Assembly (NCBI RefSeq): GCF_002161055.1
Contig: NZ_NFLT01000001.1
Location: forward strand, 124,001-188,000
Direction of reading: 5' to 3'
Source of the DNA: Tyzzerella sp. An114
Lineage (GTDB): Bacteria > Bacillota > Clostridia > Lachnospirales > Anaerotignaceae
DNA: 64,000 bases
Shown: one piece after another, positions 34,910 through 44,233 of the stretch
Layout: each line of letters starts with the position of its first letter
Position numbering within the stretch: the stretch's first letter is position 1
Position numbers and translations under genes: made by a program
Notes under the pieces: generated by a model
The model's input: the letters and a program-made list of their open reading frames with translations, nothing else
Told to the model about the DNA's origin: nothing
Databases searched by the model: none

Positions 34910-36472
34910 ATGGAAGCTATAAATGTAGGAATTCTCTCATTACTTCCACCTATCATAGCCATTGGTCTTGCCCTTGCTACAAAAGAGGTAATATCATCAC
35001 TTATAATAGGTATTGTTTCCGGAACATTTATTTATGCAATCAATACAGCAGACGGTTTTATAGGTGTAACTGTAAAAACCGCAGACGTTGCCATGAGCCT
35101 TATGGCTGAAAAACTTGCCGGCAACACAGCAATAGTATTATTTCTTGCCATGCTTGGAGCTCTTGTTGTTGTAATAACAAAAGCAGGTGGTTCAAGAGCT
35201 TATGGTAACTGGGCAAGTACAAAAATAAAATCTCGTGTAGGTGCATCTTTAGCAACTTCAGCTCTTGGTGCTCTTATATTCATTGACGACTATTTCAACT
35301 GTCTTACAGTAGGTACAGTTATGCGTCCTGTTACAGACAAACAGAGAATATCTCATGCAAAACTTGCATATCTCATTGACGCCACAGCTGCTCCTATATG
35401 TATTATAGCTCCTGTCTCATCATGGGCTGCTTCTGTTATATCACAGATGGCAGACACAGGACTTAACGGTATGGAAGCTTTTATACAGTCAATACCTTTT
35501 AACTTCTATGCACTTTTGACAATAGTTATGATTGTTGTTCTTTCCTGTACACAGCTTGACTTTGGTCCTATGGAAAAATTTGAAGTTCATGCACAGGAAA
35601 CAGGTGACCTTGATTTTGTTCAGAGAGGTTCATCAATATCAACACCAGCTGACGAAATGAGCCAGCTTAGAATTTCAGAAAAAGGTCGTGTTTTTGACCT
35701 TTTAATACCTATATTCGCACTTATTATATTCTCAATATTATCAATGCTTTATGTTGGTGGATATTTTGAAGGTGGAATGTCAATAGCAGACGGTTTCGGT
35801 AACACAGATGCCGGCCCAGCTTTAGCACTTAGTAGTTTTGCTTCTTTAATAGTAGCTTTCCTCTTATTCGTTCCACGTAGAATTCTTGGTTTTAGAGAAT
35901 TTATGGAAGGTATTGGAGAAGGTGTAAAATCAATGTGTGGTGCTATAATAATACTTACACTTGCATGGACAATAAGCGGTGTATGTAGAGACCTTTTAAG
36001 CACAGGAGAATATGTTGGTGACGTTGTTGCTCATTCAAATATGCCTACTGTTCTTATACCTGCTATAATATTTGTTGTTGCAGCTTGTTTAAGTTTCTCA
36101 ATGGGTACTTCATGGGGTACATTTGGTATTCTTATACCTATCATAGCTGAGGTTTGTTCAAGAGTTGCTCCAGAACTTACTATTATCTCACTTTCAGCTA
36201 CTCTTGCAGGTTCTGTTTTAGGTGACCACTGTTCTCCTATATCAGACACAACAATACTTTCATCTGCCGGTGCTTCATGTAACCATATAGACCATGTTTC
36301 AACACAGATACCTTACGTTATACTTGTTGGTTTCTGTTGTCTTATAGGTTATATAATTGCCGGAATAACAAAGAGTCTTATATTATCATTGGGAACATCT
36401 CTCATAATACTTATAATTCTTCTTGTTATACTTCATAGAAGGTCAGACAAAAAACTTGGTATTTCAAAATAA
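34910..36472 (+). CDS. nhaC: NhaC-family Na+/H+ antiporter
   Basis: 520 residues with eleven or twelve membrane helices. Family signatures include the IFIDDYFNCLTVGTVMRPV stretch (about 123-141) and SFSMGTSWGTFGILIPI with LGDHCSPISDTTILSSAG in the C-terminal half, as in NhaC and related arginine/ornithine- or malate-type antiporters. It likely exchanges Na+ (or an organic ion) for H+. AAAGGGGTG precedes the ATG; a terminator follows. Confidence 0.87.
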   Translation: MEAINVGILSLLPPIIAIGLALATKEVISSLIIGIVSGTFIYAINTADGFIGVTVKTADVAMSLMAEKLAGNTAIVLFLAMLGALVVVITKAGGSRAYGNWASTKIKSRVGASLATSALGALIFIDDYFNCLTVGTVMRPVTDKQRISHAKLAYLIDATAAPICIIAPVSSWAASVISQMADTGLNGMEAFIQSIPFNFYALLTIVMIVVLSCTQLDFGPMEKFEVHAQETGDLDFVQRGSSISTPADEMSQLRISEKGRVFDLLIPIFALIIFSILSMLYVGGYFEGGMSIADGFGNTDAGPALALSSFASLIVAFLLFVPRRILGFREFMEGIGEGVKSMCGAIIILTLAWTISGVCRDLLSTGEYVGDVVAHSNMPTVLIPAIIFVVAACLSFSMGTSWGTFGILIPIIAEVCSRVAPELTIISLSATLAGSVLGDHCSPISDTTILSSAGASCNHIDHVSTQIPYVILVGFCCLIGYIIAGITKSLILSLGTSLIILIILLVILHRRSDKKLGISK

Positions 36473-36479
36473 AAAAATT

Positions 36480-36511
36480 CAAACGCAGGTTTTATTTTAA
36501 CCTGCGTTTTA
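36480..36511 (+). terminator. Intrinsic terminator after nhaC
   Basis: AAACGCAGGTT, TTATTTT, AACCTGCGTTT followed by T-rich sequence, ten bases after the stop and before the cls ribosome site. Confidence 0.9.
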
Positions 36512-36542
36512 TTTTTAAATAAAAAATTGGAGGTGATTTTTT

Positions 36543-38066
36543 ATGAAACAGATTATAAAATTTATTACAGGTAGACTTTTTATAATAAGTTTTTCAATTT
36601 TATTTCAATTATCTGTTTTATTTACACTTATATGGAATTTAAGCAACTATTTTGTATATATATATGCCGGATTTATGATAATAAGTGTAATAATTGTTTT
36701 ATGGATTATAAATAACAATTCAAATCCTTCAACAAAACTTCCATGGATTGTTCTTATACTTTTGTTTCCTATATTTGGTGGTATATTTTACATAATATTC
36801 GGAAAACACAGACATAGAAAAGGTTACAGAATAAAAACAGAACAGTCTAATAAAAAGTTTATAGAAAATGCAGGTAAAGACAACGGAATAATAGATGAAA
36901 TTGAAAAAATAGATATTCAAACAGCTAATCAATGCAGATATATATATAAATACTCTTGGATACCACCTTTTAAAAATACTGAAAGTACATATCTTTCACC
37001 AGGAGAAGTAAAGTTTGAACATATGCTTAAAGAGCTTGAAAAAGCTGAAAAATTTATTTTCCTTGAATATTTTATAATAGAAGAAGGAAAAATGTGGAAC
37101 AGTATTTTGGAAATACTTGAAAGAAAAGCAAAAGAAGGTCTTGATGTAAGAGTTATGTTTGATGACCTAGGTTGTATAAACACACTTCCTTACAAATACA
37201 ATGAAAAACTTAAAAAAATGGGCATAAAATGTGTTGTTTTCAATCCATTCACACCGGCACTTTCAAGGGCTATGGACCACAGAGACCACAGAAAAATTAC
37301 TGTAATTGACGGAAAAGTAGCTTTTAATGGTGGTATAAATCTTGCCGATGAATATATAAACGAATATGAAAAACATGGTCATTGGAAAGATGCTGCTGTT
37401 ATGATAAAAGGTGAAGCTGTATGGGGTTTTACTCTTATGTTTCTTCAAAATTGGAATTTTTATTGTCCTGAGGATGATGACTATACAAAATTTAAAAGTC
37501 ATACAGAAAATAAAAGTGATGGATATATTCAACCTTTTATGGACACACCTCTTGACAATGAACTTTTATCAGAGACAGTTTATATGAATATAATAAACAC
37601 AGCTTGTAAATATATTTATATAAACACACCATATTTAATAGTTGACCATGAAACCGTCACAGTTCTTTTAATGGCAGCAAAAAGAGGCGTTGATGTGAGA
37701 ATTGTCACACCTCATATACCTGACAAGAAATTTGTTCATATTATAACAAGAGCTTACTATCCTATACTTATAGAAGCCGGAGTTAAAATATATGAATATA
37801 CACCGGGATTTATACACTCAAAAACATTTTTAGCTGACGACACAACAGGAGTTGTTGGAACAATAAATCTTGATTACAGAAGTTTGTATCATCATTTTGA
37901 GTGTGGAACATTCATATATAAAGCTGAATGTCTAAAAGACCTTAAAAAAGACTATATTGAAACACTTAAAATCTGTACTCCTATAACATATGATTTCTGT
38001 ACAAATGTTTCTTTACCAACTCGATTGGCTAGAGCTATTTTAAGAATATTTGCACCTCTTATGTAA
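36543..38066 (+). CDS. cls: Cardiolipin synthase (phospholipase D family)
   Basis: 507 residues. Two N-terminal membrane helices and a PLDc_N segment (LPWIVLILLFPIFGGIFYIIFG) precede two HKD catalytic motifs: H-R-K-I-T-V-I-D in the DHRKITVIDG region and H-S-K-T-F-L-A-D in the second half. Each is followed by the expected GGINLADEY or GTINLDYRS. It joins two phosphatidylglycerol molecules to cardiolipin at the membrane. Length and order match bacterial ClsA-type enzymes. GGAGGTG precedes the ATG. Single gene between two terminators. Confidence 0.95.
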   Translation: MKQIIKFITGRLFIISFSILFQLSVLFTLIWNLSNYFVYIYAGFMIISVIIVLWIINNNSNPSTKLPWIVLILLFPIFGGIFYIIFGKHRHRKGYRIKTEQSNKKFIENAGKDNGIIDEIEKIDIQTANQCRYIYKYSWIPPFKNTESTYLSPGEVKFEHMLKELEKAEKFIFLEYFIIEEGKMWNSILEILERKAKEGLDVRVMFDDLGCINTLPYKYNEKLKKMGIKCVVFNPFTPALSRAMDHRDHRKITVIDGKVAFNGGINLADEYINEYEKHGHWKDAAVMIKGEAVWGFTLMFLQNWNFYCPEDDDYTKFKSHTENKSDGYIQPFMDTPLDNELLSETVYMNIINTACKYIYINTPYLIVDHETVTVLLMAAKRGVDVRIVTPHIPDKKFVHIITRAYYPILIEAGVKIYEYTPGFIHSKTFLADDTTGVVGTINLDYRSLYHHFECGTFIYKAECLKDLKKDYIETLKICTPITYDFCTNVSLPTRLARAILRIFAPLM

Positions 38067-38069
38067 TAA

Positions 38070-38102
38070 AAAAAGGTTTCGAAAAATTTTCGAAACCTTT
38101 TT
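38070..38102. terminator. Bidirectional terminator between cls and the NSS transporter gene
   Basis: AAAAGGTTTCGAAAA pairs perfectly with TTTTCGAAACCTTTT around a minimal loop, between convergent genes. Confidence 0.9.
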
Positions 38103-38107
38103 ATTAT

Positions 38108-39433
38108 TTAGCCTATTCCTTTATATATAATACTTAAAACAACAACTGCTGCTGCAAGGAAAACATATATGTATTTAGCAGTAAATCCAAATATATTTCC
38201 AACATGTTTTTTTGCTCCAAGTGCAAGCTCATCACCAATTTTCTTAACACCAAGAACCCAATAAATCATTATAGAACAGAGAACAGCTCCAATAGGAACA
38301 ACGTATATTGTTATAATATCCATCCATTTTCCCATATAAGGTTCATATTCTATAAATAAACCTACTATAAATACAAGAGCTCCTACAAGGAATACAGCAT
38401 GATTTCTTTTAAGTTTTATATTTGTCTGAGCAGCTTCTGAACAAACTTCAAACATATTCATAAGAGATGTTAATCCAGCAAATAAAACTGATATAAAGAA
38501 CATACAACCGAAAAGTCCACCCATAGGCATTTTAGCAAATACCTTTGGAAGTGTTATAAACATAAGAGGAGGACCTGACGCTGGGTCAAGACCAAAGGCA
38601 AACACTGCTGGTATAATAGCAAAACCTGATATTAAAGCTGCACAAGTATCAAGAAGTGCTGTTATAAGAGCAGAGTGTACTATATCCTCTGATTTACTTA
38701 AATAACTTCCGTATATAATCATACCTGAACCAGTTATTGAAAGTGAGAAGAAAGCCTGTCCCATAGCCATTATCCAAGTTTCAGGATTTACAAGATACTC
38801 CCATTTAGGAATAAGAAGATATTTATAACCTTCTAAAGCTCCCGGAAGGAAAGCAACTCTTATTGCAATAACAACAAAAAGTATAAAGAAAGCCGGCATC
38901 ATAAATTTATTTATTTTTTCAATGCCCTTTGTTACTCCTCCAATAAGGAAAATTATTGTCATAAGTACAACACAGAGATGCCAAGGAACACTTCCAAAAG
39001 CTCCTGTTATCTCACTAAAATATTCAGTTGACTCTTTTGCAATCATAGCACCTGTTGCAGAACCAACAGAAAATCTTAAAACCCAACCAACTATAATAGC
39101 ATAACCTATTGCTATACCTAAAGAACCAAAAAGAGGTATTGCCCCTAAAATTTTTCCGCCCTTTTTACCTTTTGTCTTTAAAGCATAGTCATAAGAACCA
39201 ATTGGACCTGTACCAGTCATACGACCAAAAGCAAACTCACCGGAAAGACCTACCCAGCCAAAAAGTGCAACAAAAAAGAAATATACAAGCAAAAATGCTG
39301 CTCCTCCATACTGTCCTACTCTGTAAGGGAACATCCAAATATTTCCCATACCAACAGCAGAACCAACAGAGGCAAGTATAAATCCCAGTTTGCTGCCAAA
39401 CTGCCCATTTATTGAGCCATTGATGTTACTCAT
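38108..39433 (-). CDS. Neurotransmitter:sodium symporter (NSS/SNF) family amino acid transporter
   Basis: 441 residues with eleven or twelve membrane helices. The unwound helix 1 signature FILASVGSAVGMGNIWMFPY, with the Na+/substrate contacts, and helix 6 AFFSLSITGSGMIIYGSY are clear, as in LeuT and MhsT. It should import amino acids (commonly aromatic, branched-chain or alanine) with Na+. GGAGG precedes the ATG. An inverted repeat at 39485-39507 lies about 50 bases upstream. The tenI stop is about 130 bases further upstream, so partial read-through from the thi operon is possible. Confidence 0.93.
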   Translation of the reverse strand: MSNINGSINGQFGSKLGFILASVGSAVGMGNIWMFPYRVGQYGGAAFLLVYFFFVALFGWVGLSGEFAFGRMTGTGPIGSYDYALKTKGKKGGKILGAIPLFGSLGIAIGYAIIVGWVLRFSVGSATGAMIAKESTEYFSEITGAFGSVPWHLCVVLMTIIFLIGGVTKGIEKINKFMMPAFFILFVVIAIRVAFLPGALEGYKYLLIPKWEYLVNPETWIMAMGQAFFSLSITGSGMIIYGSYLSKSEDIVHSALITALLDTCAALISGFAIIPAVFAFGLDPASGPPLMFITLPKVFAKMPMGGLFGCMFFISVLFAGLTSLMNMFEVCSEAAQTNIKLKRNHAVFLVGALVFIVGLFIEYEPYMGKWMDIITIYVVPIGAVLCSIMIYWVLGVKKIGDELALGAKKHVGNIFGFTAKYIYVFLAAAVVVLSIIYKGIG

Positions 39434-39484
39434 TTAAAAAACCTCCATATCATTATGTCTTTAAAATATAAGTACATTACGACA

Positions 39485-39507
39485 CTTTAAACTGTAACAG
39501 TTTAAAG
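39485..39507. repeat. Perfect inverted repeat upstream of the NSS transporter gene
   Basis: CTTTAAACTG, TAA, CAGTTTAAAG: a 10-bp dyad without a following T run, so more likely an operator or RNA stem than a terminator. Located between tenI and the transporter. Confidence 0.55.
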
Positions 39508-39567
39508 CGCCGACATATATAATATATTAGGTTAAATAGAGAATTATTTCAATAGCAAAATATAAAT

Positions 39568-40176
39568 TTATATAATTTTAGACTTATTTATAATATTTTT
39601 ATACTCCATTATTCTATCAAGAGGATTTTCACATTTCATAAATTCAGACATTATAGCAATACCTTCTGCTCCTGTACTTATAACATCAGAAATTCTTTCC
39701 TTTGTTATTCCGCCTATTCCACAGACAGGAATATTTACAGATTTACATATATTTTCAAGATACAAAAGACCTCTACCCTCAAGACCTTTTTTGCAATCTG
39801 TATTATATATATGACCTGCTATAATATAAGTAGCTCCCATACTTTCAGCCTTAACAGCTTCATCAAAACTGTGAACAGAAACTCCTATATTATCAAAACA
39901 ACTTAAATTACTATAATTTTCACATAATATATTAAAAGGTAAATGTATATTTTTTATTCCAATTTTTTTAGCACAATCAATATTAGAATTTATAGAAAAT
40001 TTAGTCTTATATTTATTACATATATCAAAACATTCTCTTGCCAAATTTTCATAATCATTATTTGACATATCTTTTTCACGAAGTATAAAAAAATCCGGCT
40101 GTCCTTTGGCTATTTTTTCAACTCTATCCAAAAAGTTTTCACAAGATATACTTCTTTGGGATACAGATATAATCAT
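39568..40176 (-). CDS. tenI: Thiazole tautomerase TenI (ThiE-like fold)
   Basis: 202 residues of the ThiE/TenI TIM-barrel family. The decisive segment is GHIYNTDCKKGLEGRG, which matches TenI rather than the GPIFPTxTK phosphate loop of ThiE; the barrel position HLPF also departs from the HLGQ of ThiE. TenI aromatises the thiazole product of ThiG. Its position as last gene after thiS-thiF-thiG-thiH fits that step exactly. The C-terminal GIGGITKERI and GAEGIAIMSEF segments are standard for the family. A role as thiamine phosphate synthase is the less likely alternative. Confidence 0.82.
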   Translation of the reverse strand: MIISVSQRSISCENFLDRVEKIAKGQPDFFILREKDMSNNDYENLARECFDICNKYKTKFSINSNIDCAKKIGIKNIHLPFNILCENYSNLSCFDNIGVSVHSFDEAVKAESMGATYIIAGHIYNTDCKKGLEGRGLLYLENICKSVNIPVCGIGGITKERISDVISTGAEGIAIMSEFMKCENPLDRIMEYKNIINKSKII

Positions 40177-40188
40177 AATGTCACTTCC

Positions 40189-41292
40189 TTAAACTCTTAC
40201 ATAATCTGTAAATACAGGCTGGAGACCATGACATTTTATTGATGATATAACCTCATCAACAGTTCTAGGGTCTGAAATTTCAAACTGTTCATCACCCTTT
40301 TCTTCTTCAGCATGACCACCAACTCCAACACTTACACCTGCTGAAATTTTTGTTGCAACCATACCTATTACATTGTCTCTAAAACCTTGTCTCTCTCTTG
40401 TTGATATTGTCATTCCAGCAAAAGGAAGGAAAAGACGTAAGGCACACATAACTTGTAAAAGCTGTGGTTCATGGACATCTTTTGAATTATTTTCATAATT
40501 ATTTATATAAGGTCTAAGTCTTGGAACGGAGAATGATATTTCAGCCTGTGGATATTTTTTCTGTATAAGTGAAGCGTGAAGACCTGCTGCAAAGGCATCT
40601 TTTCTAAAATTGTCAAGACCAAGCAAAGCTCCAAAGCCTACTCCTCTCATTCCTCCCATTAAAGCTCTCTCCTGAGCATTAAATCTATAATCAAACACTT
40701 TTTTAGGTCCACTTAAATGTACTTCATCATATTTTACTGTATTATATGTTTCTTGATAAACACTTACAAAATCAGCACCTTTTTTGTGTATATATTCATA
40801 CTCATCAGCATCCATAGGATAAACTTCTATACCTATTGTAGAGAAATATTTTTTTGCAAGTTCAACAGCCTCTCCAATATATTCAACACTTGAGTGATAT
40901 TTTGACTCACCTGTCAATAAGAGTATCTCTTTTAAACCTGTTTTTGCTATGGCTTTGTATTCTTCTTCAATTTCTTCCATAGTAAGTTTAGCTCTATTTA
41001 TATTATTTTTACAGTTAAAACCACAATAAACACAATTATTTACACAATAGTTTGCAATATAAAGAGGTGTGAAAAGAGTTATAATGTTTCCAAACTGTCT
41101 TCTTGTCTCTTTTTTTGCCTTCTGTGCCATTTGCTCAAGATAATTTATAGCCACAGGAGATAAAAGAGCGGCAAAATCTCTCTCATCAATAGTATCTTTT
41201 GATAAAGCCTTCTCAACATCATAGGCTGTAAATTTATCAAAATCATACTTATTATATTTTTCCAAAACTTCTTCTATTATCGGTCTTTCCAT
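40189..41292 (-). CDS. thiH: 2-iminoacetate synthase ThiH (radical SAM tyrosine lyase)
   Basis: 367 residues. The radical SAM motif CVNNCVYCGFNC (CX3CX2C) lies about 83-94, followed by ILLLTGESKYHSSVEYI. The C-terminal RERQGFRDNVIGMVATKISAG and VGVGGHAEEEKGDEQFEI match ThiH. It cleaves tyrosine to dehydroglycine (2-iminoacetate) and p-cresol, the anaerobic route to the thiazole moiety, where aerobes use ThiO. Starts seven bases after the thiG stop, with GGAGGTG upstream. Confidence 0.96.
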   Translation of the reverse strand: MERPIIEEVLEKYNKYDFDKFTAYDVEKALSKDTIDERDFAALLSPVAINYLEQMAQKAKKETRRQFGNIITLFTPLYIANYCVNNCVYCGFNCKNNINRAKLTMEEIEEEYKAIAKTGLKEILLLTGESKYHSSVEYIGEAVELAKKYFSTIGIEVYPMDADEYEYIHKKGADFVSVYQETYNTVKYDEVHLSGPKKVFDYRFNAQERALMGGMRGVGFGALLGLDNFRKDAFAAGLHASLIQKKYPQAEISFSVPRLRPYINNYENNSKDVHEPQLLQVMCALRLFLPFAGMTISTRERQGFRDNVIGMVATKISAGVSVGVGGHAEEEKGDEQFEISDPRTVDEVISSIKCHGLQPVFTDYVRV

Positions 41293-41299
41293 AATTTAA

Positions 41300-42067
41300 T
41301 CACACCTCCAAAAATCCTGTAAGAGGTGATGAGGCTTCTCCCTCATATTCAAGAACACGTCCAAGACCTGCAAGGTATGCTTTTCTTCCTGCCTCAACAG
41401 CCATTTTGAATGCTCCTGCCATAGCTACAATATCATTAGCAGTTGCAACAGCAGTGTTTGCCAAAACAGCAGCAGCTCCCATTTCCATTGCTTCACAAGC
41501 CTGTGAAGGTGCACCAATTCCCGCATCAACAACGATAGGAAGGTCTATTTCATCAATAAGTATTTTTATAAAATCTTTTGTTCTTATACCTTTATTACTT
41601 CCAATAGGTGAAGCAAGAGGCATTACAGCAGCAGCTCCAGCTTTTACAAGTTTTCTTGCACATATAAGGTCAGGATACATATATGGAAGTACAATAAATC
41701 CTTCATTTGCAAGTATTTCTGTTGCCTTTACAGTTTCCTCATTGTCAGGCATAAGATATTTTGTATCGTTTATTACTTCTATTTTTATAAAATCACCACA
41801 GCCAAGCTCTCTTGCAAGTCTTGCAATTCTTACAGCTTCCTCAGCTGTTCTTGCTCCTGATGTGTTAGGAAGAAGTGTAATATTTTTTGGTATAGCGTCA
41901 ATTATATTTCCCTGTCCTGCCATATTAGCACGTCTTATAGCAAGAGTAACCATTTCTGTTCCTGAGGCTTCAACAACATCTTTCATTTTTGAAAGCTCAA
42001 ATTTCCCTGTTCCCAAGAAAAATCTTGAATTAAATTCTTTTCCGCCGATTATAAGTTTATCTTCCAT
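41300..42067 (-). CDS. thiG: Thiazole synthase ThiG
   Basis: 255 residues. TIM-barrel enzyme that joins deoxyxylulose 5-phosphate, dehydroglycine and sulfur from ThiS thiocarboxylate. The Schiff-base lysine sits in FIKIEVIND (about 98-106), with [32 protein letters not shown] and [19 protein letters not shown] as standard ThiG blocks. A longer in-frame extension reaches 42112, but AAAGGAGA stands nine bases before the ATG at 42065-42067, which begins MEDKLIIGG and is the real start. Confidence 0.97.
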   Translation of the reverse strand: MEDKLIIGGKEFNSRFFLGTGKFELSKMKDVVEASGTEMVTLAIRRANMAGQGNIIDAIPKNITLLPNTSGARTAEEAVRIARLARELGCGDFIKIEVINDTKYLMPDNEETVKATEILANEGFIVLPYMYPDLICARKLVKAGAAAVMPLASPIGSNKGIRTKDFIKILIDEIDLPIVVDAGIGAPSQACEAMEMGAAAVLANTAVATANDIVAMAGAFKMAVEAGRKAYLAGLGRVLEYEGEASSPLTGFLEV

Positions 42068-42092
42068 TTCACTATCTCCTTTTTTAAAAAAT

Positions 42093-42899
42093 TTATGGTT
42101 CATATATTCCAAGTATAATTCTCAAAATCATATTTGCTTGATGACCTGCACATATGTTCACACGTGGAGCCATAAGACCCCGTCCTTGTCGTGCTTCATA
42201 TACCCCATCACCACAAACATAAAGATTTTTAAATTTTTTCTCTGTTTTTATAATATTAGAACTTTCATATCCTGCCATTCCTGATGATGCTATAATTTTT
42301 GTATTTGGCATATTTTCAATTATATAATTTACAATTTCAGCTTTATAAACAGGATTATCAAAGGCCTCACAGACTATATTACAATCCTTTAATATTTCAC
42401 CTACATTATTTTCATTAAGAAGTACATTTTTTGTTATAACTTCTATGTAAGGATTTATTTCCTCTATCTGCATTTTTAAAGCATCTGTTTTATTCATTCC
42501 CAAATGCTTTATATAATAGCTTTGTCTGTTAAGATTACTAGGTTCAACAACGTCAAAATCTATCAAAAGAAGTTTTCCCACACCTGTTCTAGCTAACATA
42601 ACAGCTATGTTAGAACCTAAACCACCAAGACCACAAATAGCCACAAAGGCTTTTTTAACTTTTTCATGGACAAAAGGTGTATGTCTTGACATCATAAGAC
42701 TTTCAAGAACATCTTCTGATGGCATAACCCCTTTTTTAAGCATTGTAACATTGTCATTATTTTTTAAAATACAGTCTTCATCAGTTTGAAAACCATTTAA
42801 TATAATAACATCAGCATAAGCCATATATTTTTCTTTAAATTCAATAAGACTTATACCCTCTTTTTCATATATAATGTTACCATTAAACACAATATTCAT
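42093..42899 (-). CDS. thiF: ThiS adenylyltransferase ThiF (family 2) with a degenerate ThiS-like N-terminal domain
   Basis: 268 residues. The N-terminal ~65 residues ([15 protein letters not shown]..., then [10 protein letters not shown]) look like a ThiS fold without a terminal Gly-Gly. The E1-like domain follows: nucleotide loop [34 protein letters not shown] and C-terminal [10 protein letters not shown]. It activates ThiS by adenylation for sulfur transfer. This two-domain form is the clostridial 'ThiF family 2'. The ribosome site lies within the 3' end of thiS. Confidence 0.94.
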   Translation of the reverse strand: MNIVFNGNIIYEKEGISLIEFKEKYMAYADVIILNGFQTDEDCILKNNDNVTMLKKGVMPSEDVLESLMMSRHTPFVHEKVKKAFVAICGLGGLGSNIAVMLARTGVGKLLLIDFDVVEPSNLNRQSYYIKHLGMNKTDALKMQIEEINPYIEVITKNVLLNENNVGEILKDCNIVCEAFDNPVYKAEIVNYIIENMPNTKIIASSGMAGYESSNIIKTEKKFKNLYVCGDGVYEARQGRGLMAPRVNICAGHQANMILRIILGIYEP

Positions 42900-42905
42900 A
42901 AAATA

Positions 42906-43100
42906 TCAGCCTCCTCCCACAAAGCTGACAACCTCTATTGTATCATCATTTTTAAGAGTAACATTTTTATAATTACTTTTTGGAACTATATCTCCATTTA
43001 ATTCAACAGCTATTTTCAAAGTGTTATATCCCTGTTTTGTCAAAAATTCATAGAGATTAGTTTCTTTTGTTATTTCAATATTCTCTCCGTTTACTCTCAT
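42906..43100 (-). CDS. thiS: Sulfur carrier protein ThiS
   Basis: 64 residues with ubiquitin-like pattern MRVNGENIEI, a central LKIAVELNGDIVPKSNY and C-terminal DTIEVVSFVGGG. The terminal Gly-Gly is converted to a thiocarboxylate for thiazole synthesis. First gene of the thiSFGH-tenI operon, directly after a TPP riboswitch and its terminator. AAGGAGA before the ATG. Confidence 0.95.
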   Translation of the reverse strand: MRVNGENIEITKETNLYEFLTKQGYNTLKIAVELNGDIVPKSNYKNVTLKNDDTIEVVSFVGGG

Positions 43101-43134
43101 ATTTTCATCTCCTTACTTAAAAATTTTAAAAAAT

Positions 43135-43171
43135 AAATAAAAAAAGACTTTCTCCATAGGAAAAAGTCTTT
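43135..43171 (-). terminator. Expression-platform terminator of the TPP riboswitch
   Basis: Minus strand AAAGACTTT, loop, AAAGTCTTT followed by seven T, between aptamer and thiS. Ligand-bound aptamer should favour this terminator. Confidence 0.85.
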
Positions 43172-43221
43172 AAATAATGTCAATTAATCAATCAATCAAT
43201 TAATAATAAAACATAAAATCA

Positions 43222-43314
43222 AGAAACTCCCTACGTAGGTACTAACCTTACAGGTTCAATGAGTAAGAGGACAACACCTCACTCTCAGCTGATTTAATCA
43301 GCTCCCCAGTTCTG
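43222..43314 (-). promoter_or_regulatory. TPP riboswitch (THI element) controlling thiSFGH-tenI
   Basis: Minus strand contains the conserved core in order: CTGGGGAGCT, GCTGAGAGTGAGG, the P3 region with CTCATTGAACCTG, and GGTTAGTACCTACGTAGGGAG. The pyrimidine-sensing GCTGAGA and the pyrophosphate-sensing ACCTG...TACGTAGG elements are intact. With the terminator at 43135 it should shut off the operon when thiamine pyrophosphate is abundant. Confidence 0.96.
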
Positions 43315-43340
43315 AATAAATATTCAATTTTTATAAGGTG

Positions 43341-43369
43341 ATTATATGACTTAAAATTAATAAAGTCAA
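43341..43369 (-). promoter_or_regulatory. Sigma-A promoter of the thi operon
   Basis: Minus strand TTGACT (43369-43364), 17-base spacer, TATAAT (43346-43341), about 25-30 bases before the aptamer. Confidence 0.85.
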
Positions 43370-43387
43370 TAATAAATTTATAAAAAA

Positions 43388-44185
43388 TCAATTTTTATTG
43401 ACAAGTTTGTACATAATGAAACGCTTTTTATACTTTAAATATGCACCTTTCGATATATTATCCATAACAGAAATATTTCCAAATGATGAAATAATTCCGA
43501 TTACAAAAATACCCTGAACAATTTTAAGACCGCAAACTTTACTTACCATAAGAGCAGAAATTTTCTTTTCTATATCAGAAAATGTAACTTTTAATTCGCT
43601 ATTTTTTTCAATACTATATGCAATATCATCACAAAGATTTGAATAATATTCTCTCTCTTTTCCACAAGATAATCCAAAACCTATAACAGAAAGTATATAT
43701 ATTTTTTCATTTTCTGTTTTATGGTCATATCCATATTTTAATCCTGTTTGATATATTGTTCTTATTATTTCACCTATAAAAACAGGTATATCAGGCATAC
43801 CAACTCCCAAAACACCCATAGCAGTACTTTTTATACCTGTAAAGGCTGTATTTATTGTATTTGATATTTTAACAGACCTATCAAAACTTCTAAGATTTGA
43901 TTTTGTTTTATTTGAATTAAACTTATTTTTATTTTTTTCATATTCATTTAATATTTTTTCTTTTGAATATGTTTTTTCAAGTACACTATCACCTTTTTCA
44001 AATATAAATTCAAAAGCTGACTCAAATGTAGCCTCTGTACTTATACGAACTTTTTCAGGTACTTTTTCATCAAAAATATTTGAAAGAGTTTCTTTTTCTT
44101 TCTTAAACAGATTTAAAGGTTTTTGTTCTATAAACTTTTTTTCTTTTTTTAACAAAATATTGATTTCATTATTTTTTAAAGCCAT
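43388..44185 (-). CDS. EcsC-family protein
   Basis: 265 residues. The C-terminal two thirds resemble the EcsC domain: GMPDIPVFIGEIIRTIYQTGLKYGYDH (about 140-166) is the typical block in which a short helix precedes conserved Arg-Thr-Ile-Tyr and a Gly-Tyr-Asp turn. The N-terminus is Lys/Glu-rich and helical. Function of EcsC proteins is unsettled. A longer frame runs into the neighbouring terminator; AAAGGGTG four to six bases before the ATG at 44183-44185 fixes the start. It is the last gene before the thi promoter. Confidence 0.78.
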   Translation of the reverse strand: MALKNNEINILLKKEKKFIEQKPLNLFKKEKETLSNIFDEKVPEKVRISTEATFESAFEFIFEKGDSVLEKTYSKEKILNEYEKNKNKFNSNKTKSNLRSFDRSVKISNTINTAFTGIKSTAMGVLGVGMPDIPVFIGEIIRTIYQTGLKYGYDHKTENEKIYILSVIGFGLSCGKEREYYSNLCDDIAYSIEKNSELKVTFSDIEKKISALMVSKVCGLKIVQGIFVIGIISSFGNISVMDNISKGAYLKYKKRFIMYKLVNKN

Positions 44186-44202
44186 TTTATCACCCTTTCG
44201 AA

Positions 44203-44229
44203 AAAGGCAGAGCATAAGCTCTGCCTTTA
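44203..44229 (-). terminator. Intrinsic terminator of the pfp-rrf2 operon
   Basis: AAAGGCAGAGC, TTAT, GCTCTGCCTTT on the minus strand followed by T, five bases past the Rrf2 stop. Confidence 0.92.
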
Positions 44230-44233
44230 AAAA

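Noticed and set aside
43178-43204. Tetranucleotide repeat (TCAA units) between the TPP aptamer and its terminator
   Set aside because: Only three units; probably part of the expression platform spacer, not a mobile or CRISPR repeat.
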